Assembly: GCA_964627935.1 (NCBI GenBank)
Contig: CAZVLB010000017.1
Span: 35,946 to 99,945, forward strand
Direction: 5' to 3'
Length of the DNA stretch: 64,000 nt
From: JAABVY01 sp964627935
Lineage (GTDB): Bacteria > Zixibacteria > MSB-5A5 > JAABVY01
Shown here: positions 1 through 7,772 of the stretch, in pieces
Position numbering within the stretch: the stretch's first letter is position 1
Layout of the letters: every line of letters begins with the position of its first letter
Program-made: the position numbers and the translations under genes
Notes under the pieces: model-generated
Told to the model about the DNA's origin: nothing
Databases searched by the model: none
The model's input: the letters and a program-made list of their open reading frames with translations, nothing else

Positions 1-1248
1 AATCCGACTGTTGAAGTGGAATGCTATCTGGATGACGGTTCTGTGGGGCGCGCGGCTGTGCCCTCGGGAGCTTCAACCGGCCAGTATGAGGCCCTGGAGC
101 TTCGTGATGGGGACAAGAAACGCTTTGGCGGCAAAGGAGTTCTGAAGGCTGTCCATAATGTCAATGACCTGATCGGGCCGGCCCTGACAAAAGAGGGTAT
201 CCCCGCTACGGAACAGAAGCTGATTGACCAGTTTTTGCTCGAACTGGATGGCACCGATGATAAGAGCAAGCTGGGCGCCAATGCTATTCTGGGCACATCG
301 CTGTCAGTTGCCCGGGCGGCGGCGGAACTGGTGGGACTGCCATTCTACAGGTATCTCGGTGGCGTAAATGCCAACCTGCTGCCGGTACCGATGATGAATA
401 TCTTAAATGGCGGATCGCATGCGGATAATACGGTCGATCTGCAGGAATTCATGATCATGCCGGTCGGAGCGGAATCATTCAGCGAGGGTCTGCGTTGGGG
501 TTCTGAGATTTTCCAGTCTCTCAAGAGTGTGCTCAAGGGCAAGGGCCTGGCCACATCGGTTGGCGATGAGGGTGGCTTTGCGCCGAACCTGAAGACCAAT
601 CGTGAAGCGCTGGAGGTTATTTCCACAGCTGTTGAAAAAGCCGGTTACAAGCTCGGTGACCAGATTTACTATGCGCTCGATCCGGCCGCCTCGGAATTCT
701 ATCTTAAAAAAGAGAAGGTTTATAATCTCGAGGGTGAGGGCAGAAAATTATCATCGCAGGAGATGGTTGATTTCTATGCTCAGCTGGTCAAGGATTTTCC
801 GATTATTTCGATCGAGGATGGTCTTTCCGAGGATGACTGGGATGGATTTGTGGCGCTGAATAAAGCTATTGGCGATAAGGTCCAGATTGTCGGCGATGAT
901 CTGTTCGTAACCAACCCGAAACGTCTCTGGACGGGTATCGAAAAGAACGCCGCCAATTCGATTTTAATCAAGCTCAACCAGATCGGCAGCCTGAGCGAGA
1001 CATTGGAGACGATCGAGATGGCCCAGAAGCATGGCTATGCTGCCGTTGTTTCCCACAGGAGCGGCGAGACCGAGGATACTACGATTGCCGATGTGGTTGT
1101 CGGAACCCAGGCGGGCCAGATCAAGACCGGATCATTATCACGAACAGACAGGATTTGCAAATATAATCAGCTTCTCAGGATCGAGGAGGAGCTGGGCGAC
1201 ACTGCTCACTATGCGGGCATGAGCGCATTTTATAATCTCAATCGATGA
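1..1248 (+). CDS. eno: Enolase (phosphopyruvate hydratase), 5' end missing
   Basis: Interconverts 2-phosphoglycerate and phosphoenolpyruvate in glycolysis/gluconeogenesis. The frame is already open at base 1 with NPTVEVE, which matches the conserved region about 15 residues into the family, so only a short N-terminus is missing. Visible signatures are PSGASTG, GGSHADNTVDLQEFMIMP, GDEGGFAP, SIEDGLSEDDW, ILIKLNQIG (catalytic Lys) and SHRSGETEDTTIAD. The C-terminus ends normally in YAGMSAFYNLNR. The stop codon overlaps the start of the FtsB-like gene (ATGA), so the two are probably translationally coupled. The GTG at 16 is an internal codon, not the start. Confidence 0.98.
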   Translation, partial: NPTVEVECYLDDGSVGRAAVPSGASTGQYEALELRDGDKKRFGGKGVLKAVHNVNDLIGPALTKEGIPATEQKLIDQFLLELDGTDDKSKLGANAILGTSLSVARAAAELVGLPFYRYLGGVNANLLPVPMMNILNGGSHADNTVDLQEFMIMPVGAESFSEGLRWGSEIFQSLKSVLKGKGLATSVGDEGGFAPNLKTNREALEVISTAVEKAGYKLGDQIYYALDPAASEFYLKKEKVYNLEGEGRKLSSQEMVDFYAQLVKDFPIISIEDGLSEDDWDGFVALNKAIGDKVQIVGDDLFVTNPKRLWTGIEKNAANSILIKLNQIGSLSETLETIEMAQKHGYAAVVSHRSGETEDTTIADVVVGTQAGQIKTGSLSRTDRICKYNQLLRIEEELGDTAHYAGMSAFYNLNR

Positions 1249-1634
1249 GCAAGAAAAAGACAAAAAGGCGTTACCAGAAGGTAGATTATGCCCCGGCCAA
1301 TTTCCTGCGTCGCTTACGTCACGATAGCTTCCAGAAACGCCGCAACATAATCAAAATTGCGCTGGCCACGCTAATCGTGATCGTTTTCACGCAGCTGATG
1401 GTCGGGCCGTTTGGTACATTGGAACTGATCCGCATGTATCAGAAAAAGGAGCTGCTGGAGGAACGTATTCACAGGCTGACAACCGAACTGGCCAACCTCG
1501 AGTGGGAGGCGCGCAGGCTGGACAGTCCCGATTATATCGAAAAGATAGCCCGGGAGAGATACTACATGCTTCGTCCCGGAGAAATTATCATAAAACTTCC
1601 ACCCCAGCTTTTGCTTCAAGATGAGCCTTCATAA
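1245..1634 (+). CDS. ftsB: FtsB/DivIC-family septum formation protein
   Basis: A 129-residue bitopic membrane protein predicted to join the cell-division complex with FtsL and FtsQ. The layout is a basic cytoplasmic N-terminus (residues 1-34), one membrane segment (about 35-55), a short coiled coil (about 62-92) and the conserved tail in which a DSPDYIEKIARE-like stretch leads to LRPGEIIIKLP. The N-terminal cytoplasmic part is longer than in E. coli FtsB. Enolase followed by ftsB is a widespread gene order. The gene overlaps enolase by 4 bases and recO by 14, so it sits in an operon. Confidence 0.88.
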   Translation: MSKKKTKRRYQKVDYAPANFLRRLRHDSFQKRRNIIKIALATLIVIVFTQLMVGPFGTLELIRMYQKKELLEERIHRLTTELANLEWEARRLDSPDYIEKIARERYYMLRPGEIIIKLPPQLLLQDEPS

Positions 1635-2388
1635 ATCAGATGGTATCATACTGAGACGAGACAGGTCCGGCGAATCATCATTGCTGGTCGAACTGTTTTT
1701 GCGCGGCGAGGGCAAAACCCGCCTGGTTGCAAAGGGAGCCCGTAAACCGGGGGCGGGCATGTCCGGCAAGCTGGAACAGTTTTCGGAAGTGGAACTGACT
1801 TATTACCGCAAAAGTGACGACAGCCTGGGATATATATCCGACATAAACCAGGTGCGCGAAAATTCGGCACTGGGGGGCGATATTCGCAGGCTCAGCTATG
1901 CCTCGACCGTGGTGGAAATTATCGAGAACCTGGTTTATTCCGGCGCACAGGAAGCCCGTCTGTTCGACCTGCTCAGGGGCACATTTTATATGATGAATTA
2001 CTGCCCGCCGGGAAAGCTGGAGTTTTTTCTGCTTGTTTTCATGCTCAAGGCGCTGGATATTATCGGCTTGTCGCCGCAGCTGGATGTCTGTATCAAGACC
2101 GGCAAAGAAATTACTGGTGAAGAGGTGTTCTTCTCGGTGGAAGAGGGCGGGATTATAGATAAGGAAATGACCCGTGATGAGGGCAAGTATCTAAAGCTGG
2201 ACCAGGGGATAATTAAGGTTCTCAAGGAAGCCCGCAAATCCGATATAGATAAAATGAAGGGATTGAACTTCTCTGAGAAGCAGAAATCCGTTATAAAGGA
2301 CATGTTGTTTTCATTCATGAGTTATCATACTGAAGGTAAAGCCAGTTTTAAGTCATTGGATTTTCTATCTAAAATTGCCAATTATTGA
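1621..2388 (+). CDS. recO: DNA repair protein RecO
   Basis: A RecFOR-pathway protein that anneals ssDNA and helps load RecA. At 255 residues it has the usual RecO size. The N-terminal OB-fold begins LHKSDGIILRRDRSGESS, followed by LVAKGARKPG and a helical C-terminal domain (SYASTVVEIIENLV). Many RecO proteins carry a four-cysteine zinc site after the LSPQLDVC segment; here only one cysteine remains (LDVCIKTGK), so zinc binding appears lost. The start overlaps the FtsB-like gene by 14 bases. Confidence 0.92.
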   Translation: MSLHKSDGIILRRDRSGESSLLVELFLRGEGKTRLVAKGARKPGAGMSGKLEQFSEVELTYYRKSDDSLGYISDINQVRENSALGGDIRRLSYASTVVEIIENLVYSGAQEARLFDLLRGTFYMMNYCPPGKLEFFLLVFMLKALDIIGLSPQLDVCIKTGKEITGEEVFFSVEEGGIIDKEMTRDEGKYLKLDQGIIKVLKEARKSDIDKMKGLNFSEKQKSVIKDMLFSFMSYHTEGKASFKSLDFLSKIANY

Positions 2389-2400
2389 TCAGGAGGCGGA

Positions 2401-3735
2401 GTGGCCAAAAAGGAACAGAATTTATTCGATAAGTTAGTCAGTCTCTGCAAGCGCAGGGGATATATATTCCAGTCCTCGGAAATCTATGGCGGCCTGACAT
2501 CATGCTGGGACTATGGACCGCTGGGAGTCGAACTGAAGCGCAATGTGAAGGATTTCTGGTGGAAGACAATGACCATGAAGCGTGACGATATCGAGGGGAT
2601 CGATGCCTCGATATTGATGCATCCCAGGGTCTGGGAGGCATCCGGGCACGTATCATCATTTACCGATCCGATGGTTGACTGCAAAACCTGCGGCGCGAGA
2701 TTTCGTGCCGACAACCTGGAATCGGAAGTCTGCCCCAAAAAACCGTCTCGTTCACCGCTCGATTGCGGCGGGGAACTTACCGAGGCGCGCAATTTCAACC
2801 TGATGTTCAAGACTTTTATGGGCCCGGTTGAGGATGAGTCGGCGGTGGTGTTTTTGCGTCCGGAAACAGCCCAGGGCATCTATGTCAATTTTCATAATGT
2901 GCAGATGCCCTCGCGTCAGAAAATCCCCTTCGGCATAGCCCAGATCGGCAAGGCTTTCAGGAATGAAATTACGACCAAGAACTTTATTTTCAGGACGCGT
3001 GAATTCGAACAGATGGAGATGCAGTATTTTATTTATCCCTCGGAGGATGAGAAATGGTTCGAATTCTGGCGCAATGAACGTATGAAATTCTATCATGATC
3101 TTGGAATAAAACCGGAGAAACTGCGTTTCCATGAACATGCCGAGGATGAACTGGCTCATTATGCTAAGGCGGCGGTGGATATAGAATATGAATTTCCGAT
3201 CGGATGGCGCGAACTGGAGGGCATTCATAACCGCACAGATTACGATCTCAGTCATCACCAGGAGCATTGCGGCAAGGACCTGCGCTATTTCGATCAGCAG
3301 CGTAATGAACGGTACCTGCCCTATATTATCGAAACCTCGGCCGGATGTGACCGGACAATTCTTGTGGTTCTTCTGGATGCCTATGATGAGGAAGAGGTCA
3401 AGGGCGATCAGCGTGTGGTCCTGAGGATCAACCCGAAGATAGCGCCGATCAAGGTCGGTGTATTTCCGCTGGTCAAAAAAGAGGGCATGCCCGAGATTGC
3501 CACGGATATTTTCCATAAGCTTAAAAAGCATTTCAAGTGCTTTTATGATGATGGTGGTGCGGTCGGACGCAGGTATCGTCGCCAGGATGAGGCCGGGACA
3601 CCTTATTGTATCACAATCGATGGTCAGACTAAAGAAGATGAAACAGTGACTTTGCGTGACCGCGACAGCATGGAGCAGGTGCGTATCAAGGTCGATGATC
3701 TTCTGGAGGACCTTAAAAAGCGGCTCGAATATTAA
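2401..3735 (+). CDS. glyS: Glycyl-tRNA synthetase, single-chain (alpha2) type
   Basis: Charges tRNA-Gly with glycine. The 444-residue protein is the class II single-chain form, not the bacterial alpha/beta form. It starts KLVSLCKRRGYIFQSSEIYGG and contains WDYGPLGVELK, a Cys4-like insertion (CKTCGARF with a later C and CGG), PETAQGIYVNF, IGKAFRNEIT (motif 2) and an anticodon-binding domain at the C-terminus (VGVFPLVKKEGMPEIA). The start is GTG at 2401, chosen because AGGAGGCGGA sits directly upstream at 2391-2400. The 12-base gap after recO argues for cotranscription and leaves no room for a T-box leader. Confidence 0.96.
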   Translation: MAKKEQNLFDKLVSLCKRRGYIFQSSEIYGGLTSCWDYGPLGVELKRNVKDFWWKTMTMKRDDIEGIDASILMHPRVWEASGHVSSFTDPMVDCKTCGARFRADNLESEVCPKKPSRSPLDCGGELTEARNFNLMFKTFMGPVEDESAVVFLRPETAQGIYVNFHNVQMPSRQKIPFGIAQIGKAFRNEITTKNFIFRTREFEQMEMQYFIYPSEDEKWFEFWRNERMKFYHDLGIKPEKLRFHEHAEDELAHYAKAAVDIEYEFPIGWRELEGIHNRTDYDLSHHQEHCGKDLRYFDQQRNERYLPYIIETSAGCDRTILVVLLDAYDEEEVKGDQRVVLRINPKIAPIKVGVFPLVKKEGMPEIATDIFHKLKKHFKCFYDDGGAVGRRYRRQDEAGTPYCITIDGQTKEDETVTLRDRDSMEQVRIKVDDLLEDLKKRLEY

Positions 3736-3771
3736 AAATAAGACATCGTGAGATAAAAAATTGGGAGGAAC

Positions 3772-4338
3772 ATGATGGTCAGGATGTTGGTTATTTTGAT
3801 GCTTTTTACCAGCCCGCTGATGGCTCAGGGTATTTCTATCGGCTTACATGGCTGTGGGGCGTGGTCGAAACTGGAGGTGTCATCTATGGGGGGTTCGGCG
3901 GAGAGCGATGATTACGAGATGTTTTATGGCGCGGGTGCGGATGTCAGCATCAAGCCCCCGCTTTCGCCCCTGGGAGTTGAAGGTGGTTTTACTTACCTGG
4001 TAAGAAATGAGGATAATGGCGATAGCGAAGGCACCTTCAAAACACACCCTTTATACGTCAATGGCAAGTTTTACCTGTCACCCATGTTCTATGTCGGCGG
4101 CGGATTGAATTACACCTTCTGGAGTATTGAGATCGATGGCATGGACTGGGAGGATCTCAGTTCCAAGATCGGCTTTCAGGTCGGCGGCGGCATTGAACTG
4201 GGAGCCGGCGGGATGAAAATTTACGGTAATGCCTTTTATATGATTCAAAAGGGTTCGTATGAGCCGGAGGGTGTCGATGCGGTCGATCTGGAGACGAAAT
4301 CAATCCAGGTCCGTGCCGGTATCCGTTTTGGCGGATGA
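3772..4338 (+). CDS. Small secreted outer-membrane beta-barrel protein (hypothetical)
   Basis: A 188-residue protein with an N-terminal signal peptide (MMVRMLVILMLFTSPLMAQG). The rest alternates glycine/aromatic beta strands such as FYVGGGLNYTFW, IGFQVGGGIELG and the terminal IQVRAGIRFGG. This pattern is typical of small OmpA/OmpW-like eight-stranded barrels. I cannot assign a specific family or function. GGGAGG lies about 5 bases before the tandem ATGs at 3772/3775. It follows glyS by 36 bases and is convergent with the O-antigen-ligase-like gene. Confidence 0.8.
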   Translation: MMVRMLVILMLFTSPLMAQGISIGLHGCGAWSKLEVSSMGGSAESDDYEMFYGAGADVSIKPPLSPLGVEGGFTYLVRNEDNGDSEGTFKTHPLYVNGKFYLSPMFYVGGGLNYTFWSIEIDGMDWEDLSSKIGFQVGGGIELGAGGMKIYGNAFYMIQKGSYEPEGVDAVDLETKSIQVRAGIRFGG

Positions 4339-4385
4339 TTTATCCATAAAGAATCATTCTCGACATATATCATTTGTACATTAAA

Positions 4386-5759
4386 TCAATCCTGGCTCTG
4401 GTCGTTTTTATTCAGGACCAGATATTTCAGGCAACCGGTAAATAGCATCATGGTCAGGATGTTTAATGATAATGGGCCAATGGTAATCAGGCTTTCGAAC
4501 ATTGAGTGAGACATCCTGGCGAGAAAAAGAGCCAATGCGGCCGATGATATGAGGAATACACTACGGTTATTGCCTTGTTTTAATCCGGAAGCAAGATATT
4601 TTGCGAATACCACTATTATCCAGATCAGGATTATTAATCCAGGCAGACCAAGTTCTGCGGCCTTTTGAATGAAGCCATTGTGTATATATCCCAATTCTAC
4701 AGCTTCAACCAGGAATATGTTCACCAGCGGATGAGTTGATGGAACGTAGCTGGAAAGCAGCGCCGGAACACCACCAATACCAACTCCCAGAAAAAGATTA
4801 TCTTTAACCAGTTGCAAGCCATATTCCCAAATTAGTACTCTTCCTGTTGTTCCTGATGATAATCTCAGATATTCTATGATCTGCTCTATGATATCCGTTG
4901 CGATCAGGAGGTATAAGATGAAGAGAATAATCGCTGAAGCCAAAAGAACCAGCGTTCTGGCTTTTCTTCTTAGGATGAGCAAAAAGAACAACAGAAATCC
5001 CGCATCCAGAATAGAAGCCCTGGATAAGGTCAGGATTAGTATAATTGACGAAAGAAACATGAAAGCTCTAATCAACCATCTCTTTATTGAGGATTCAGCT
5101 TCAATGGCAAGAAGGAATAAACCTGCCCCGATCCCATTTATGCAGAATATTCCAAGAGTGTTTGCGCTCGAGACAGTTCCATAGGCTCTATAAATATCCA
5201 TGGCAAAGGCCTGATAAACTGAAATTGCAAAAATGGGAAGGAGAGAAAGCAGAATAAAATACAGTAACCTTTTCAGGTCCTTTGAAGATTTTATTAAATT
5301 GTAGATTAACAGGAAAATCGCCAGGTAGGTCAGCATTTTTGAATAGGTCAAAAGGGACATGGACGGGGAAACAGCCCATATTATCGAAAGGCCGGTCCAG
5401 ATGTAAAACACAACCAGCGGCAGAAAAACAGGTTTTGGCGGAAGAGTAATTTTGCCGTGAGTCAATAAATACTTGAACCATGCCAGCAGGAGAATTGAAA
5501 TCAGGACTATGAGCCTGAGAACTCGAATAGTTCCATCTTCCGGAAGCACAAATCCCTCGTAGGGAATCCATATAACGAGAAAATACAGGTATCCCAGGGG
5601 AGAAATTACAAACCATAGCAGGATAAATGACAGGATCAACAGCCCAATAACCGTTATTGGCGGCAGGAAAGCCAAAAAGCTTAAAATCAATAAATCCGCT
5701 GCCAGAATAATAATAAGAAGCGGATGACTTATGGCGGGTGCCTTCAATGTTGATTGCAT
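4386..5759 (-). CDS. O-antigen ligase / Wzy-like polymerase membrane protein
   Basis: A 457-residue integral membrane protein with roughly 11-12 hydrophobic helices. The large loop and motif HNGFIQKAAELGLPGL near residue 360 are characteristic of the Wzy_C/O-antigen ligase domain. Such proteins polymerise or transfer undecaprenyl-linked glycans at the periplasmic face of the inner membrane; which reaction this one performs cannot be told. It is the only minus-strand gene in the first 23 kb. Hand counts on two 60-base lines give 37-38 % GC, clearly below its neighbours, which suggests transfer or relaxed surface-gene composition. There are no other glycan genes beside it. Confidence 0.82.
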   Translation of the reverse strand: MQSTLKAPAISHPLLIIILAADLLILSFLAFLPPITVIGLLILSFILLWFVISPLGYLYFLVIWIPYEGFVLPEDGTIRVLRLIVLISILLLAWFKYLLTHGKITLPPKPVFLPLVVFYIWTGLSIIWAVSPSMSLLTYSKMLTYLAIFLLIYNLIKSSKDLKRLLYFILLSLLPIFAISVYQAFAMDIYRAYGTVSSANTLGIFCINGIGAGLFLLAIEAESSIKRWLIRAFMFLSSIILILTLSRASILDAGFLLFFLLILRRKARTLVLLASAIILFILYLLIATDIIEQIIEYLRLSSGTTGRVLIWEYGLQLVKDNLFLGVGIGGVPALLSSYVPSTHPLVNIFLVEAVELGYIHNGFIQKAAELGLPGLIILIWIIVVFAKYLASGLKQGNNRSVFLISSAALALFLARMSHSMFESLITIGPLSLNILTMMLFTGCLKYLVLNKNDQSQD

Positions 5760-5778
5760 AACTGATCAATAAAGAGAT

Positions 5779-5806
5779 TTGCTATTTTTTTTCAAGTACT
5801 TATTTT
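5779..5806 (+). promoter_or_regulatory. Candidate promoter for tilS operon
   Basis: TTGCTA (5779-5784), 16-base spacer, TATTTT (5801-5806) in the divergent gap between the O-antigen-ligase-like gene and tilS. A transcription start near 5813 fits the preferred tilS start at 5846 and excludes GTG 5810. The -10 match is weak. Confidence 0.35.
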
Positions 5807-5845
5807 AGGGTGGTAGACACGTATGTACAAAATCCAAAGGAAGTT

Positions 5846-7243
5846 ATGAGTCAATTCTTAAACTCGATTATAGAGCAAGTAAAAACTGATTACGATCTAT
5901 CCGGAAAAACAGGAGTGTTGATCGGCCTCTCCGGCGGTCCGGATTCCGTATTTCTTACCAATCTGTTTCATACTCTTGCGGAGGATATCGGTTTTCGGCT
6001 TCATCTGGCTCATGTGAACTATCGCCTGCGCGGGCGAGAATCGGATCAGGAGGAGGATTTCTGCCGCAAACTGGCTGAAAAGCTGTCACTTCCGATTGAT
6101 ATCCGGGTGGCCGATCTCTCGAAGATGAAAAGGGAATCGGGTAATATTCAGAGCGAGGCCCGGGTCAGGCGCATGAGCTTTTTTAATGAATTGCTCGAAA
6201 AACATGGCCTGAACCTGCTTGCCCTGGGCCATACGTTGGATGATAATGCCGAAACCGTGCTGGGAAATATCATCCGTGGTTGCGGGCTGGGGGGCTTGAG
6301 CGGGATCGGATATTCTTACGGAAATATTATCAGGCCGTTACGAAATATGCGTAAATCGGATCTTCTGGCATATCTGGATGAAAACAAAATCGAGTACAAG
6401 ACCGACAGTTCCAACCTGGAAAGCGATTATACTCGCAACAAAATCCGCAATAAGCTTATACCTTTGCTGGAAGAGGAATACAATCCGGAGGTTGTCACTG
6501 CCATAGATCGCCTTTCGCAAATTGCGGGAGAGGTGGATAAGTTTATGAATATACAGGTGGATGGTTTCCTGACCATGTTCGCTGATTATTCCTATCCGCA
6601 GGCGGCGATTCTTCCATTGGCTAATTTCGCAAATCTCAAGAAGATAGTAATGCGCTATGTGCTCAAGGAACTGACCGCCAGATTCTCGACCTCCGTTCGC
6701 ACCAGGGTATCGTATGACCTGATCGACGAGGCCCTGAAACTGGTATTGACCAAGGATTCTGTACGCGCCGACCTTTCCGATAATGTTATGGTCGAACGCA
6801 GCTTTGAAAGTATTATTGTATTTCGCCCGGAATTCGAGGCCGGTCATGAGGAAATCAAGCTGCCGGGATCATCCGTGCTCGAAAAATTCGGCATGGTCCT
6901 GCATGGCGAGGAGGCGCAACCGGATCAGTTTGATTCTCTCAAGGGCGACAATTGGCAGGTGCTGTTGGACAAGGATAAACTCAATGGTGATATGAATATA
7001 ACCCGCTTCAGCGAGGGCCAGAGATTTCGTCCGCTGGGAATGTCCGATGATAAGAAGCTGGGAGATTTCTTTACCGACCGCAAAGTCCCGCGTGCGATCC
7101 GTGACCGTATACCGATTTTAATGAGCGGGGATGAAACGGCCTGGATTATCGGATATGAGATATCTGACAGGTTCAAAATCGATGCAAACACAAAACACGC
7201 CCTGAAACTTTGGGTGCAAAAAAGTGTTAAAAATGTCGAGTGA
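5846..7243 (+). CDS. tilS: tRNA(Ile)-lysidine synthase
   Basis: Modifies C34 of the CAU-anticodon tRNA-Ile to lysidine using ATP. The PP-loop motif SGGPDS is at residues 29-34, and HVNYRLRGRESDQEE and GHTLDDNAETVL follow. The C-terminal TilS substrate-binding domain contains RFRPLGM and KKLGDFFTDRKVPR. I chose ATG 5846 (465 residues) because AAGGAAG precedes it and the family starts near here. An in-frame GTG at 5810 has no Shine-Dalgarno sequence. It overlaps hpt by 11 bases; tilS-hpt-ftsH is a classical bacterial gene order. Confidence 0.95.
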   Translation: MSQFLNSIIEQVKTDYDLSGKTGVLIGLSGGPDSVFLTNLFHTLAEDIGFRLHLAHVNYRLRGRESDQEEDFCRKLAEKLSLPIDIRVADLSKMKRESGNIQSEARVRRMSFFNELLEKHGLNLLALGHTLDDNAETVLGNIIRGCGLGGLSGIGYSYGNIIRPLRNMRKSDLLAYLDENKIEYKTDSSNLESDYTRNKIRNKLIPLLEEEYNPEVVTAIDRLSQIAGEVDKFMNIQVDGFLTMFADYSYPQAAILPLANFANLKKIVMRYVLKELTARFSTSVRTRVSYDLIDEALKLVLTKDSVRADLSDNVMVERSFESIIVFRPEFEAGHEEIKLPGSSVLEKFGMVLHGEEAQPDQFDSLKGDNWQVLLDKDKLNGDMNITRFSEGQRFRPLGMSDDKKLGDFFTDRKVPRAIRDRIPILMSGDETAWIIGYEISDRFKIDANTKHALKLWVQKSVKNVE

Positions 7244-7769
7244 AAACGCAGTATTAACTGTACTGATCAGCGAAGATGAACTTCGCGCAAGAATAAGAAG
7301 CCTGGCAAGCGAGATCGGCCGGGATTACCGGGGCAGAAATCCTATCCTGGTGGGAATCCTCAAAGGATCCTTCATTTTTCTGGCAGATCTTACCCGCGAA
7401 CTCAAGCTGGAACACTCGATCGAATTCATGATGGTCTCCAGTTATGATGAAGAGCCGCGTGAGGCCGGAAGGATAAAGCTTTTAATGGAGCTGGAACGAG
7501 ATATCGAAGGCAAAGACGTTGTTATCGTGGAAGATATTGTTGACAGCGGGAAGACATTGGATTATATCTACCAGAGCCTTTTGATGCGCAGGCCCGGTTC
7601 CTTGGAAATTGCTACGCTTCTTGATAAGAAAACGAAACGAGAAGTCGATATCCATATTAGATATGTCGGTTTCGAGATTCCCGACAAGTTTGTAGTAGGA
7701 TACGGCCTGGACGAAGCGGAACAATTCCGTGGATTGCCGTATATAGCCTACAGGGACGAGAAAGGATAA
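7233..7769 (+). CDS. hpt: Hypoxanthine phosphoribosyltransferase
   Basis: Purine salvage enzyme converting hypoxanthine or guanine plus PRPP to the nucleotide. About 178 residues, the normal size. The PRPP-binding motif VVIVEDIVDSGKTL is intact, as is VGILKGSFIFLADL (PPi loop) near the N-terminus and KFVVGYGLD near the C-terminus. ATG 7233 is preferred over GTG 7224; it lies inside the end of tilS. Only 3 bases separate it from ftsH, so the three genes are cotranscribed. Confidence 0.95.
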   Translation: MSSENAVLTVLISEDELRARIRSLASEIGRDYRGRNPILVGILKGSFIFLADLTRELKLEHSIEFMMVSSYDEEPREAGRIKLLMELERDIEGKDVVIVEDIVDSGKTLDYIYQSLLMRRPGSLEIATLLDKKTKREVDIHIRYVGFEIPDKFVVGYGLDEAEQFRGLPYIAYRDEKG

Positions 7770-7772
7770 AAA

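Noticed and set aside
2389..2400. A T-box leader for glycyl-tRNA synthetase
   Set aside because: The gap to recO is 12 bases and holds only the ribosome-binding site.
2752..3531. A 259-codon open frame on the minus strand inside glyS
   Set aside because: It is antisense to a clearly conserved synthetase, has no family resemblance and reflects the codon bias of the real gene.
5188..5769. A 193-codon minus-strand frame overlapping the O-antigen-ligase gene start
   Set aside because: Same strand but different frame from the membrane protein; the other frame gives clean transmembrane helices and the Wzy_C motif.
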